Source: Nitrososphaerota archaeon
Lineage (GTDB): Archaea > Thermoproteota > Bathyarchaeia > Bathyarchaeales > Bathycorpusculaceae
Direction: 5' to 3'
DNA length: 32,524 nt
NCBI GenBank assembly: GCA_031274765.1
Contig: JAISPR010000062.1
Coordinates: 1 to 32,524, forward strand
A program made the position numbers and the translations under genes. Within the stretch, counting starts at the first letter, position 1. Every line of letters starts with the position of its first letter. Of the stretch, positions 1 through 7,097 are shown piece by piece. Under the pieces are notes generated by a model that made no database searches, was not told the origin of the DNA, and saw nothing but the letters and a program-made list of their open reading frames with translations.

Positions 1-417
1 GGGTTGGTTTGTGTTGTTTGGGTTTGGTTTGTTTTGTTTTTGGGGTTTGTTTTTTGTGTTTTTTTGGTTTGTTGGGGTGTTTGGGGCAGGTCTTATTTTG
101 AACTGCCGAATGTCAGTATTTACGACTAAATAGGCACACATTTCTTTTAGGTAGGCATCTGGGTGTTGTTCTATGTATGTTTTTAGTTTTTGGGTGATTT
201 TTCTTTTTCGGTTGTATTTTTTGGGTTGGAGGTGTCTGTTTTTTGTTTTTGGGTTTTCTAGTTGCAGTAGGTTTGTTTGGTCATGTTGAAGGTTTGCTGG
301 TTTGTTTTGTGGGTGGTTGTTTTGTTTGTAGTTTAGGACTACTTCTTACAGATTTTTACGACATATCATGATAGACTATATATTATACTGTAAAAATTAT
401 ACTAATCGGCTATAATA
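1..417. other. G/T-rich intergenic stretch
   Basis: This stretch holds no convincing gene. Roughly the first 330 bases are strongly strand-asymmetric: the + strand is almost all G and T, with many GGTTTG and TTTGTT words and very little C. Similar segments occur at about 15.2-15.65 kb and 23.63-23.72 kb, and their A/C-rich mirror image lies at about 28.85-29.45 kb. The last 80 bases are A/T-rich and lie just beyond the stop codon of the orotate phosphoribosyltransferase gene. Confidence 0.6.
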
Positions 418-1032
418 TCAGGCTTGAACCTTGAAATCTGACTTTTTAAATATTGACCTATATTTTAATCCTGTTTGTTCAATAATGTCTCGAGCGCCGG
501 CTTCTCTATCAACAAGAGTAATTACAGCAGCTATCTGGCAATTAATCTCCAAGACTTCATCTATGGCCTTAAGTACCGAAGTTCCCTTAGTTGTTACATC
601 GTCCACCACAACGACTCGCGAGTTTGGTTGCAGACCTCCTTCGATTTTGTTCATGGTACCGTGGTCTTTGCGTTTTTCTCTAACCCAAAACGCCTGAATG
701 GGAAGACCCTTTAGATAACTTAGCTGGGCTACGGCAGTACATATGGGGATAGCGCCCGTTTGAATTCCGCCAATGGCATCTAAGTGATAGTCTTTTACCA
801 TTTCAAAAAATATTTCTGCAACCAAAGAGATACCCTCGGAATTTTGTGTTACTTGTTTACAATCAAAAAAGACCCAGCTTTCATCGCCTGACGCGAGTAT
901 GAATGGTTTATCTGTTAAAGGTGAGCGGCTCAAGAAAGCCTTCGCTTCTATTAGTTCCTTTAGGCGTCTTTTTTGATTCTCTATGGCGGTAGTATACATT
1001 TTGATAACACTTAATCTCGTGTCCTCTTCCAT
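418..1032 (-). CDS. pyrE: Orotate phosphoribosyltransferase
   Basis: The 204-residue protein should transfer the phosphoribosyl group of PRPP to orotate, giving OMP in cytoplasmic pyrimidine synthesis. The PRPP-binding signature VVVVDDVTTKGTS lies at about residues 139-152. The mobile catalytic loop of the family is visible as REKRKDHG at about 118-125. The segments FILASGDESWVFFDCKQ and GGIQTGAIPI match the usual substrate-side motifs. About 40 extra charged, helix-forming residues precede the core, so the protein is at the longer end of the family. The ATG start sits 25 bases from a TATA-like box, which implies a very short leader or leaderless transcript. A pyrE-like regulatory PRTase cannot be fully excluded. 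Confidence 0.87.
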   Translation of the reverse strand: MEEDTRLSVIKMYTTAIENQKRRLKELIEAKAFLSRSPLTDKPFILASGDESWVFFDCKQVTQNSEGISLVAEIFFEMVKDYHLDAIGGIQTGAIPICTAVAQLSYLKGLPIQAFWVREKRKDHGTMNKIEGGLQPNSRVVVVDDVTTKGTSVLKAIDEVLEINCQIAAVITLVDREAGARDIIEQTGLKYRSIFKKSDFKVQA

Positions 1033-1056
1033 TTTAGCTTTTTCTTTGATTCCCCA

Positions 1057-1066
1057 GAATTTAAAG
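1057..1066 (-). promoter_or_regulatory. TATA box of pyrE
   Basis: On the minus strand this reads CTTTAAATTC, an archaeal box-A-like sequence. Transcription would begin about 25-28 bases downstream, almost at the ATG (1032), so the mRNA is probably leaderless or nearly so. No ribosome site is visible before the ATG, which agrees. Confidence 0.5.
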
Positions 1067-1089
1067 GAAGTCTGTTTACACAGTTAATT

Positions 1090-1145
1090 GGCAGTGTGCC
1101 AATTTAGAATAGTTATTTTGGTGCAGAATCAAATTCGTATTGATT
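1090..1145 (+). repeat. Dispersed repeat family 3, copy 1
   Basis: These 56 bases match 22522-22577 on the opposite strand at about 85% identity by eye, without gaps. The shared unit starts with a short hairpin (GGCAGTGTGCC) and continues with TTTAGAATAG and AGAATCAAAT blocks. It lies upstream of pyrE in the spacer towards the ATP-cone gene. Similarity ends sharply at 1145, so this copy may be a fragment of a longer element. Confidence 0.7.
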
Positions 1146-1235
1146 CCAGGCTGCTTGAACTTTTCCAAGGTTTGAAGAGAAAAGTTACCCTTAATTTATG
1201 GGTAACACATGGAGCACCTAACCGGTAAAAAAATA

Positions 1236-1366
1236 TGGTTATTCGTCAATCAGGTGGGTGGGGTCAATAAGTTTTGTTGCGGTATAATGTTGTATGGAAC
1301 ACTAAGGAGAACATAAGAAACTTAGAAGAAAGAATGAGTGCACCCACCTAAAATAGCGAAAGGCCA
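1236..1366 (+). repeat. Dispersed repeat family 1, copy A
   Basis: This is one of five copies of a unit of about 130 bp (others at 3906-4031, 8768-9001, 12346-12476 and 21138-21271). The ends pair: AGGTGGGTG at 1252-1260 is perfectly complementary to CACCCACCT at 1341-1349. Conserved blocks are TTCGTCAA before the left arm, TCAATAAGTT and TTGTATGGAACA inside, GAATGAGTG before the right arm and AAAATAGC after it. It lies in the spacer upstream of the ATP-cone gene. It could be a miniature transposable element or a structured RNA; no ORF is conserved inside it. Confidence 0.85.
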
Positions 1367-1607
1367 TAAAACATCCACAAGACGAAATACACATAAAATA
1401 AACTATATCGCCTAAAAAATAACATCTGCCCCCATGAGCAGAATTTTAAATTCATAGACGATTAAAGTATAACAATCAGTTAAGATATATGTTTCGGGCA
1501 ATCGATAACGGGTATGGTTCACAGTTATTGTAGCTAAGCAATCACATATCTTTAAGTTTTTAAAAACACATTCTCTTATGAACAGCGGTCATTTAGGAGG
1601 ATAAATT
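1367..1607. promoter_or_regulatory. Leader region of the ATP-cone gene
   Basis: This A/T-rich stretch ends in a strong ribosome site, GGAGG at 1596-1600, seven bases before the TTG start at 1608. A TATA-like stretch (TTTAAGTTTTTAAAA) at about 1551-1565 is a plausible promoter. I saw no other gene or RNA here. Confidence 0.45.
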
Positions 1608-1958
1608 TTGGTTAAAGTTTATAATAGAGATGGCAAAGAGGAGAGTTTTGAACGCAAAAAAGTTGAAGATGACCTCAAAGCTGTGGGGTTACCCCAGCGC
1701 ATGGCAGAGGAAGTTGCTGAACGCTTAGAAGTAAGAGTGCAAGACGGTTGGACCGCTGACAAAATCAGAGATGAAACAGATATAGAATTAAGACATCTCC
1801 AGGAAGCCATAGACAAGGCGCATGCATGCTACAAAGGGGCAACCCCTATGGGCACACATAATGTAGGGGAACAAAGAACCCTGTATGAATGCGATAGTTC
1901 TATTGATATTCAGCCTCGTTCAGAAACCAGAGTAGAATGTAGAAACATTGAAACGTGA
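1608..1958 (+). CDS. Stand-alone ATP-cone domain protein
   Basis: The 116-residue protein consists of little more than an ATP-cone, the nucleotide-sensing domain that normally sits at the N-terminus of ribonucleotide reductase or NrdR. Residues about 2-78 fit the domain: VKVYNRDGKEESFERKKV at the start, then a helical part ending near the HACYKG segment. No reductase or zinc-ribbon part follows; the last 35 residues are not recognisable. The TTG start is chosen because of the well-placed GGAGG. A nucleotide-responsive regulatory role is inferred from the domain only. The stop lies 10 bases before a 95-bp repeat element, so the C-terminus may have been altered by its insertion. Confidence 0.75.
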   Translation: MVKVYNRDGKEESFERKKVEDDLKAVGLPQRMAEEVAERLEVRVQDGWTADKIRDETDIELRHLQEAIDKAHACYKGATPMGTHNVGEQRTLYECDSSIDIQPRSETRVECRNIET

Positions 1959-1968
1959 CACAAAAAAT

Positions 1969-2063
1969 GCACCCTCCGTAAACACCCTTTCAGAAAACCA
2001 AGTAATATATTTGTACGGTTTTTAACAGATGATTTTTGGGAAATATGGGTTTTCGAAGGTTGC
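1969..2063 (+). mobile_element. 95-bp inverted-repeat element (family 2), copy 1
   Basis: This is a MITE-like element with imperfect terminal inverted repeats: GCACCCTCCGTAAACACC at the left and, read from the right end inward, GCAACCTTCGAAAACCC. It aligns along its whole 95-base length with the reverse complement of 8829-8923, sharing blocks such as AAAACCAAGTAA and GATTTTTGG. It contains no ORF and no transposase, so any movement would depend on a protein encoded elsewhere. No exact target duplication is visible at this copy. Confidence 0.75.
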
Positions 2064-2202
2064 GAAAAGATACAATAGACATTAGACCCTATTGTTTTTG
2101 TGTTTTTAACGGGAATTTGGATTGCTTGTTTGAGTTTTTTTAAACACCCAGAGTTTTGATATACGAAAATTGAGAGTGTTGCATAAAGAATTATAAGGAG
2201 AT

Positions 2203-2613
2203 TTGACGCTCCATACAGACAATAGTTATGAAATACCCAAAATGCAAAACACACACCACATAAAGCAGGATACAACTACAACAAACGACGCCACAAACAC
2301 AAAAACTGCAAACCAATTCACCCAAACCACAAAACACGCCCCACCGCCACCTCTACGCCATTGGGCTATCCAGGAACGCCATTGGATGCATGCTAAAAGT
2401 CTAACCCCCACCATACGATACGGAGTGAAAAACTTTACCTTAAAAACGTATGAAAACCCCCAAGGCAAAGTTATAATTGATCTTGATGAGAGGGCACTTT
2501 TTGGGTTCAAAAAAACAAGGTCTGTTGTAGAAGGGGTATTGTCGAGCCGCCGGGGAGTTGGTTGGTTTGTTGTTTGGGAATGCAGAAACCGAAGGGCTCA
2601 AACACTAAATTGA
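2203..2613 (+). CDS. Small protein of unknown function
   Basis: I do not recognise this 136-residue reading frame. Its first 55 residues are Thr/Asn/Gln/His-rich and low in complexity (A/C-rich DNA). Residues about 55-110 look like a folded domain with mixed charged and hydrophobic runs (RYGVKNFTLKTYENPQGK, VIIDLDERALFGFKKTRS). The end runs into G/T-rich DNA. The TTG at 2203 follows AAGGAG by only two bases, which is tight; the in-frame ATG at about 2242 lacks a ribosome site. The middle part looks coding; the exact start and C-terminus are uncertain. Confidence 0.45.
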   Translation: MTLHTDNSYEIPKMQNTHHIKQDTTTTNDATNTKTANQFTQTTKHAPPPPLRHWAIQERHWMHAKSLTPTIRYGVKNFTLKTYENPQGKVIIDLDERALFGFKKTRSVVEGVLSSRRGVGWFVVWECRNRRAQTLN

Positions 2614-2987
2614 TAGGCCGCATGCTTTGGTTGTCAAGGTTTTCTTTGCAGATAATTGGGAGGTTTATGGAGTTGATTTTGCCTGTGTTGTTGGTTCAAA
2701 CGAAGGCTCAGACGCATGGGGTGGAGCGGAATAATTTTGGGTAGCGGAATTGGTGTGGGTGGTTTGTTGGAGGGCTTGCATAGTTTCTGAGTTTGCTATG
2801 ATTGGTTTGACGGTTTTTGTTTGCTTGTTTTCATGTTAAGGGTGGTGGGAGGAAATCTGGAACCTTACGTGTAATCCTTTTTGAAATATTTTTGTGATTG
2901 GAATTATATAATTCGCCCAAAACAACCACAAATCATTTTCTTACAATCCCAAGCTCAGAACACCCAAACCATAAAAAGTACTTCAAA
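2614..2987. other. G/T-rich spacer without a supported gene
   Basis: From about 2560 to 2850 the + strand is G/T-rich; it changes to A/C-rich from about 2915 to 2980. A 60-codon open frame (2562-2744) has no ribosome site and overlaps the preceding gene, so I do not call it. Nothing else was seen. Confidence 0.5.
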
Positions 2988-3746
2988 TTAGGACATTACT
3001 AAATTTTCAAGTTTATTACCAATTTGCGACGTAACCACCGCCGTCACAGCCTTGTTACAACTCACAACCCCTCCAGTAAGCAATATCTCCTTAGCCCTAT
3101 GACCCTCATTAAAAAGCAAATCAATAATGGACATATTAGGCTGAAACCCTTCAAACACCTGCGTATAACGAGGATGAAAATAATTATGCCATTGCAAAGC
3201 TATGTTAGCAACAGTAAAACGACTTTCATCAATATAGTTCTTACCACCTGAACCGGAAAGATAAACATCAGCACCAAAAAATTTACACATCGACACAAGT
3301 TTATCGTTTTTTTCTGTGCCCCCGTAGGGAAATTCTGAGGAACGCACCATTTTAACTTTTATATCAAGAAGACCAGCAACAGTTTTTATAAAATGCAAAT
3401 TTAAATTCACCAATAATTCATGATTAAAAGTTATAACATCCTTAAATATGGGAAAATACTCATTAAAATAAGGAGTTTGACGATAGTTACTTGTAATTTG
3501 ATTCAGCTGCTTATTCTTCCACTGGGTACCTGAGATTTTGACATCTTTTATCGTTTGAGGATGCCCATGGCTTATAGGTGCAGTGAGCCATTCCCAGCCA
3601 AGCAAAGTACGTATACGGTTTCGGTTATGAAAGCCGCCATGCTGATATTGTGCATCATCATAGATTACAAAAGTATCACACCTGGCCAATTTATCAAAGA
3701 AGCCCAGCCAAGGAATATATTCAGGTTGATGGACAAAAATAATCAT
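2988..3746 (-). CDS. WbqC-like family protein
   Basis: The 252-residue length and sequence fit the WbqC-like family (Pfam WbqC), found in O-antigen and glycan biosynthesis clusters of bacteria and archaea. The family start motif is clear: IFVHQPEYIPWLGFFDKL at residues 3-20, with the H-Q-P-x-Y-x-P-W-x-G core. Further family-like segments are DDAQYQHGGFHNRNRI at about 30-45 and VYLSGSGGKNYID near 160. The biochemical role is not established; an enzymatic or transfer step on nucleotide sugars or glycans is the usual guess. Here it stands alone, with no glycosyltransferase next to it. The ATG at 3746 is the natural start because the motif follows directly. Confidence 0.85.
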   Translation of the reverse strand: MIIFVHQPEYIPWLGFFDKLARCDTFVIYDDAQYQHGGFHNRNRIRTLLGWEWLTAPISHGHPQTIKDVKISGTQWKNKQLNQITSNYRQTPYFNEYFPIFKDVITFNHELLVNLNLHFIKTVAGLLDIKVKMVRSSEFPYGGTEKNDKLVSMCKFFGADVYLSGSGGKNYIDESRFTVANIALQWHNYFHPRYTQVFEGFQPNMSIIDLLFNEGHRAKEILLTGGVVSCNKAVTAVVTSQIGNKLENLVMS

Positions 3747-4559
3747 CTGTTATGCCTCAAATAAGAATACAGATAGGGCCATTGCCAAACCGTTGAAAAA
3801 TGGTTGTTACTACAGTGTTGTAAGGTCAATGCAGGAAATAAGCGTAGTGGGAACTTAGGCGTAGTGGTGTAGGTACACTATGGGTTGGCAGTGCCCAAAT
3901 TTCGGGTTTTTCGTTAAATAGATGGGCTAAACCAATAAGCTCCGTTACAGCACACCATTGTATGGAACATAGTTGATAACATACAAATGGAGAAAAAACA
4001 ACAATTTCATCCATCTAAAATAGTAAAAAGTCAAATTTTCAAATGACAACTCTTACATTTTCCACTAAAGAATAAATATGGCAGGAGATTTTTCTTTTTG
4101 TGGTTTGGATCATTTTAGGAGAAGAGGTGTAACTTCTATATGGTGACATAGCAGGTATGTTTGTAGCAAAAGTTTCTGTTGCAGCGTCTAAACACTCACC
4201 TCAGTGGAAAACGGGCTAACATATTGATGTATCTTTTGATAGGATTTATCGTGAATCTATTGCTTTTTAATCATAGAGCATTGCATAACGATTCTAAAAC
4301 ATTTATTGTTAATCTGCTTGTGCATTGTCTTTTGCTCAATAACCAGTTAAATGCCAGAGCGGGTTATTGTATAGATTTAGCCATATAAAACTATAAAGAA
4401 TGGTGGTTTGTGAAACCTATTACCTGTCTTCTATTGAAGCATGGAACAAATACCTCTTAGTAAAATGAAAGAAAAATACTTAACAAACAACCATTAAATT
4501 AATGATAATACAGCGGAAGATAGCTTTAAACGGTTAACCAAAAATTTAGAGGAAAAGAA
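3747..4559. other. Intergenic region holding repeat copy E
   Basis: Apart from the repeat at 3906-4031, I see no supported gene here. Two short open frames (3826-4014 minus, overlapping the repeat, and 4179-4388 plus) have no ribosome site and no recognisable sequence. The minus strand of about 4100-4390 reads as protein-like text broken by stops, which could be a very old pseudogene, but I could not identify it. The ribosome site of the next gene (AGAGG) is at 4548-4552. Confidence 0.5.
3906..4031 (+). repeat. Dispersed repeat family 1, copy E (divergent)
   Basis: This is the most diverged of five copies. It keeps TTCGT, CAATAAG, CCGTTAC, TTGTATGGAACAT and CCATCTAAAATAG in order. The left arm AGATGGG (3920-3926) pairs with TCCATCT (4010-4016): both arms changed relative to AGGTGGG/CCCACCT, so one G-C pair became A-T while pairing was kept. 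That compensatory change supports a paired structure. Confidence 0.72.
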
Positions 4560-5018
4560 ATGGTGTATACATTAAAACAAGTAACAATTAGAACAAATAA
4601 CACAGAGAAGGGGATGAAAGAGATTGACGAGCTTTGGCAGGACATTTTTAGCGGAAAAATGCCGATTCTTTTTGACAGCAATCAGGCATTTCAACAAGGT
4701 GTATCTCTTGTTACAAAATATAGTAACTATGAAAGTGATGAAAACAGAGATTATGATCTATCTATTATATCTGTGTCGCCTTATTTTTTTCAAGACCTAG
4801 AGATCAAAGTGAGAGAGGGTTTATACAAAAAATACGATGTGACTGATGAAACAGGCGATATGGTTTTTTGTGTAAAAAAAGCATGGGAAAAAGTTTGGAA
4901 TGATAAGCGAACAGGAGTTATATCAAGAGCATATACTGAAGATTATGAAAGCATTGTTCCTGCTCAATATGCAGCAGACAAAAAAACACATTGTCATTTA
5001 TATATTGCAGTAAAATAA
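4560..5018 (+). CDS. Effector-binding domain protein (Cass2/GyrI-like)
   Basis: The 152-residue protein resembles the stand-alone effector-binding proteins of the Cass2/GyrI-like (SOUL-related) superfamily, which bind small cationic or hydrophobic molecules and in other proteins form the ligand domain of AraC/MerR regulators. The typical C-terminal pattern is present: a Trp-containing helix (KKAWEKVWNDK), then SRAYTEDYE, then a closing strand with the HCHLYIAVK ending. No DNA-binding domain precedes it, so a role as ligand binder, sequestering protein or co-regulator is inferred. The ATG is well placed behind AGAGG (seven bases). Family membership is moderately sure; the ligand is unknown. 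Confidence 0.68.
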   Translation: MVYTLKQVTIRTNNTEKGMKEIDELWQDIFSGKMPILFDSNQAFQQGVSLVTKYSNYESDENRDYDLSIISVSPYFFQDLEIKVREGLYKKYDVTDETGDMVFCVKKAWEKVWNDKRTGVISRAYTEDYESIVPAQYAADKKTHCHLYIAVK

Positions 5019-5491
5019 TACACATAATATTGTGTGCAGGCATTTATCGATTTTGACTTTTGACAATGTGTAACTTGATTCATTTGAATCCTTGACCATT
5101 ACAATCAGGTATAAACGTTTACCGGGAACTAAACGCATGGACGATTTGCCTCACATTAGAAAGTTCTGTTTTATGATAAACATATTTGATATAAAATTTC
5201 GAACAATTAACAAAATAATCGCCATTACTTTAGATATCAAAACACTCCACACATAACCCCATAAACAGAATCAATACCAGTCAAAACACGCCATTAAACA
5301 CAAGTGAACTATCAAATCAGATAATCACAAAGTCAAAAAATATAACAAAAACAACGCCACATCAGCCACCTAAAAAAATTACGTTCACAACATCAATCAA
5401 TTAAAAAGGACAACAACTCAATTATATAAATTCGTTAACCAAAATATAAAAAGAACCAAAGTTGAGAAACCACAGGATAGAAATAATTGAG
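5019..5491. other. Intergenic region between convergent genes
   Basis: Right after the stop lies a small palindrome, ACACATAATATTGTGT (about 5019-5034), which may help end transcription. The rest is A/T-rich, then A/C-rich on the + strand from about 5240 to 5450. No gene or RNA is supported. Confidence 0.4.
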
Positions 5492-6946
5492 TTAGGGGGG
5501 ATTGTTAAATTGACGCATATTTGTTTGCCCCCGACTAACAATAAAAACAATCGTTACCACCACACCAATAGCAATCACTATCACCACAGCAGTTATTATA
5601 TCAGATTCACTAAAACCGCCAAATCCAGGTTCATTTGGGGATTCAGTAGGCAACATAGTCGGATAGAACAAAGTTGGTTCGGGATAGAAGGAATCAGTAG
5701 GATACACCCAAGGATAAGTTGGATTTGAACTTGGAGTGGGTGTAACAGTTGCACTTGGGCTTGGGGTACTTGATGGAGTTGGAGGTGGTGTTGGAACAAC
5801 AACCTCGGGTATAGCCCTTGGTGTATCGGCAAATGAAGTCAAAAAGGGTGTAAATGTCACTGTACCCAAAAATGGACGAAGATCCGGATCATAGTCAGAA
5901 ATTGTTTGACGAATAGTTGATTCGTCAGTTGTTCCCCACCAGTTATCAATAGCAATCACGTTTACACCGGTCTCAGTTAAGTGTATGCTTTCATCGGTGT
6001 TATCAATGATATTGTTGTAGCGTATTGTAGAACTACTTGTTTGACCCCATAAACCATAGGTGTTATGTGTAATGAGATTGTTTTGGATGTTGGCATCTCG
6101 ACTAATGCCACATTTATTATAGGCTATAACATTGTTGCTTACGGTGACATCTAAAACGCCTGCGGTGACTATACCGTCATTAACGTTGTTGATAATGGTG
6201 TTTTGTTTAATGGTTCCGGGTTTGTTTGTATAGATTCCGGTGTAGAAGTTTGTAATGGTGTTTCCAGTTATGGGTGCGGTGCTTCCTGTGTTATAGATTC
6301 CGTATCCTTGTTGGCCTCGTGCTCCTGAGAGGATGTTTTGAGTGATTGTTACATAGCCTGTGTTTATGTGGATGGCGGTTTGTGGATTTTGTGTTGTGAT
6401 GATGTTATCGGTGATTGAGGCGGCACCGGCATTTATGGTTATCACAGCAGCTGAGGTGGTGCCTGTGAAGTAGCTGTTGGTTATTTTTGGTGCACCGCCC
6501 TCTATGGTTATGGGAACAGAGTAGAAAACGCCATAATTGATTGTGCAGGTTTGGTCGCTTGAAGCCTTAAAGATTATTTGGGAATTGGATAGTCCATTGT
6601 TTAAAAAGGAAATTTTGTTGTTATTTGCACCTTGGGCATTGAGTCGGCCGTGGACTTGAATTTGATAACCGTTGAGGTGTACAACTACACCGGGTTGAAT
6701 GTTTAATGTTTCACCGTTGTTAATTACAAGGTTTGTGGTTAGTTCGTAGGGATTGTTATCTGGGGTCCAGGTTGCATAGCCGTTGGGTATGTTGCTAACA
6801 TAGGTGTTTGCAGATACGGCACTAAATAGATGGAGCCCAGTAACGGACATTAGTAAGAGGATAATTAGCAGGCAAGGTGATTTGTTCAAATATGACACCA
6901 CACAATGGTCGGTATGGACTGTTAAATCAATTACGGTTGAGGGCAT
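5492..6946 (-). CDS. Secreted, membrane-anchored right-handed beta-helix protein
   Basis: This 484-residue protein is probably a cell-surface parallel beta-helix of the NosD/pectate-lyase-like type. A signal peptide lies at about residues 20-46 (hydrophobic run ending AVSA). About 18 short repeats follow (residues 70-350) with the typical pattern I-x-x-N-x-I, e.g. ITDNIITTQNP, ITGNTITNFYTGIY, VSNNVIAYNKCGI, IRYNNIIDNTDESI. A Pro/Thr/Ser-rich linker spans about 385-445, and one membrane helix (ITAVVIVIAIGVVVTIVFIV) with a short basic tail closes the protein. The TTG at 6889 (residue 20), behind GGTG, gives a better signal peptide than the upstream ATG at 6946 and may be the true start. Ligand and activity are unknown; carbohydrate binding or cleavage is typical. 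Confidence 0.82.
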   Translation of the reverse strand: MPSTVIDLTVHTDHCVVSYLNKSPCLLIILLLMSVTGLHLFSAVSANTYVSNIPNGYATWTPDNNPYELTTNLVINNGETLNIQPGVVVHLNGYQIQVHGRLNAQGANNNKISFLNNGLSNSQIIFKASSDQTCTINYGVFYSVPITIEGGAPKITNSYFTGTTSAAVITINAGAASITDNIITTQNPQTAIHINTGYVTITQNILSGARGQQGYGIYNTGSTAPITGNTITNFYTGIYTNKPGTIKQNTIINNVNDGIVTAGVLDVTVSNNVIAYNKCGISRDANIQNNLITHNTYGLWGQTSSSTIRYNNIIDNTDESIHLTETGVNVIAIDNWWGTTDESTIRQTISDYDPDLRPFLGTVTFTPFLTSFADTPRAIPEVVVPTPPPTPSSTPSPSATVTPTPSSNPTYPWVYPTDSFYPEPTLFYPTMLPTESPNEPGFGGFSESDIITAVVIVIAIGVVVTIVFIVSRGQTNMRQFNNPP

Positions 6947-7047
6947 ATCTAACAGTTTTATTTACCCTGACCAAAATAAAAATGACTGGGTCATATTGAA
7001 ACTCGTCTAAATTTTTTAACTGCTTTGCACAGGGTTTAAACTAAAAA

Positions 7048-7097
7048 CATATAACCTTCCGTAACATTGGTTGACCTAAAAGATTTGGCAGGTCAAT
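7048..7097 (+). promoter_or_regulatory. Promoter and ribosome site of the four-repeat membrane protein gene
   Basis: A TATA-like CATATAACC at about 7048-7056 lies 40-50 bases before the ATG at 7098, and AGGT at 7090-7093 can serve as ribosome site. The gene is divergent from the beta-helix gene at 6946, so this roughly 150-base spacer must hold both promoters. Confidence 0.4.

Noticed and set aside
1910-2275. 121-codon minus frame over the 95-bp element
   Set aside because: It runs antisense through the ATP-cone gene end, the repeat element and the next gene; the element is better explained as a non-coding inverted repeat.
2562-2744. 60-codon frame overlapping the small gene at 2203
   Set aside because: It overlaps the better candidate in another frame, lies in G/T-rich DNA and has no start signals.
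4179-4388. 69-codon + frame as a membrane protein gene
   Set aside because: There is no ribosome site or recognisable family, and the hydrophobic content can be explained by A/T-rich DNA.
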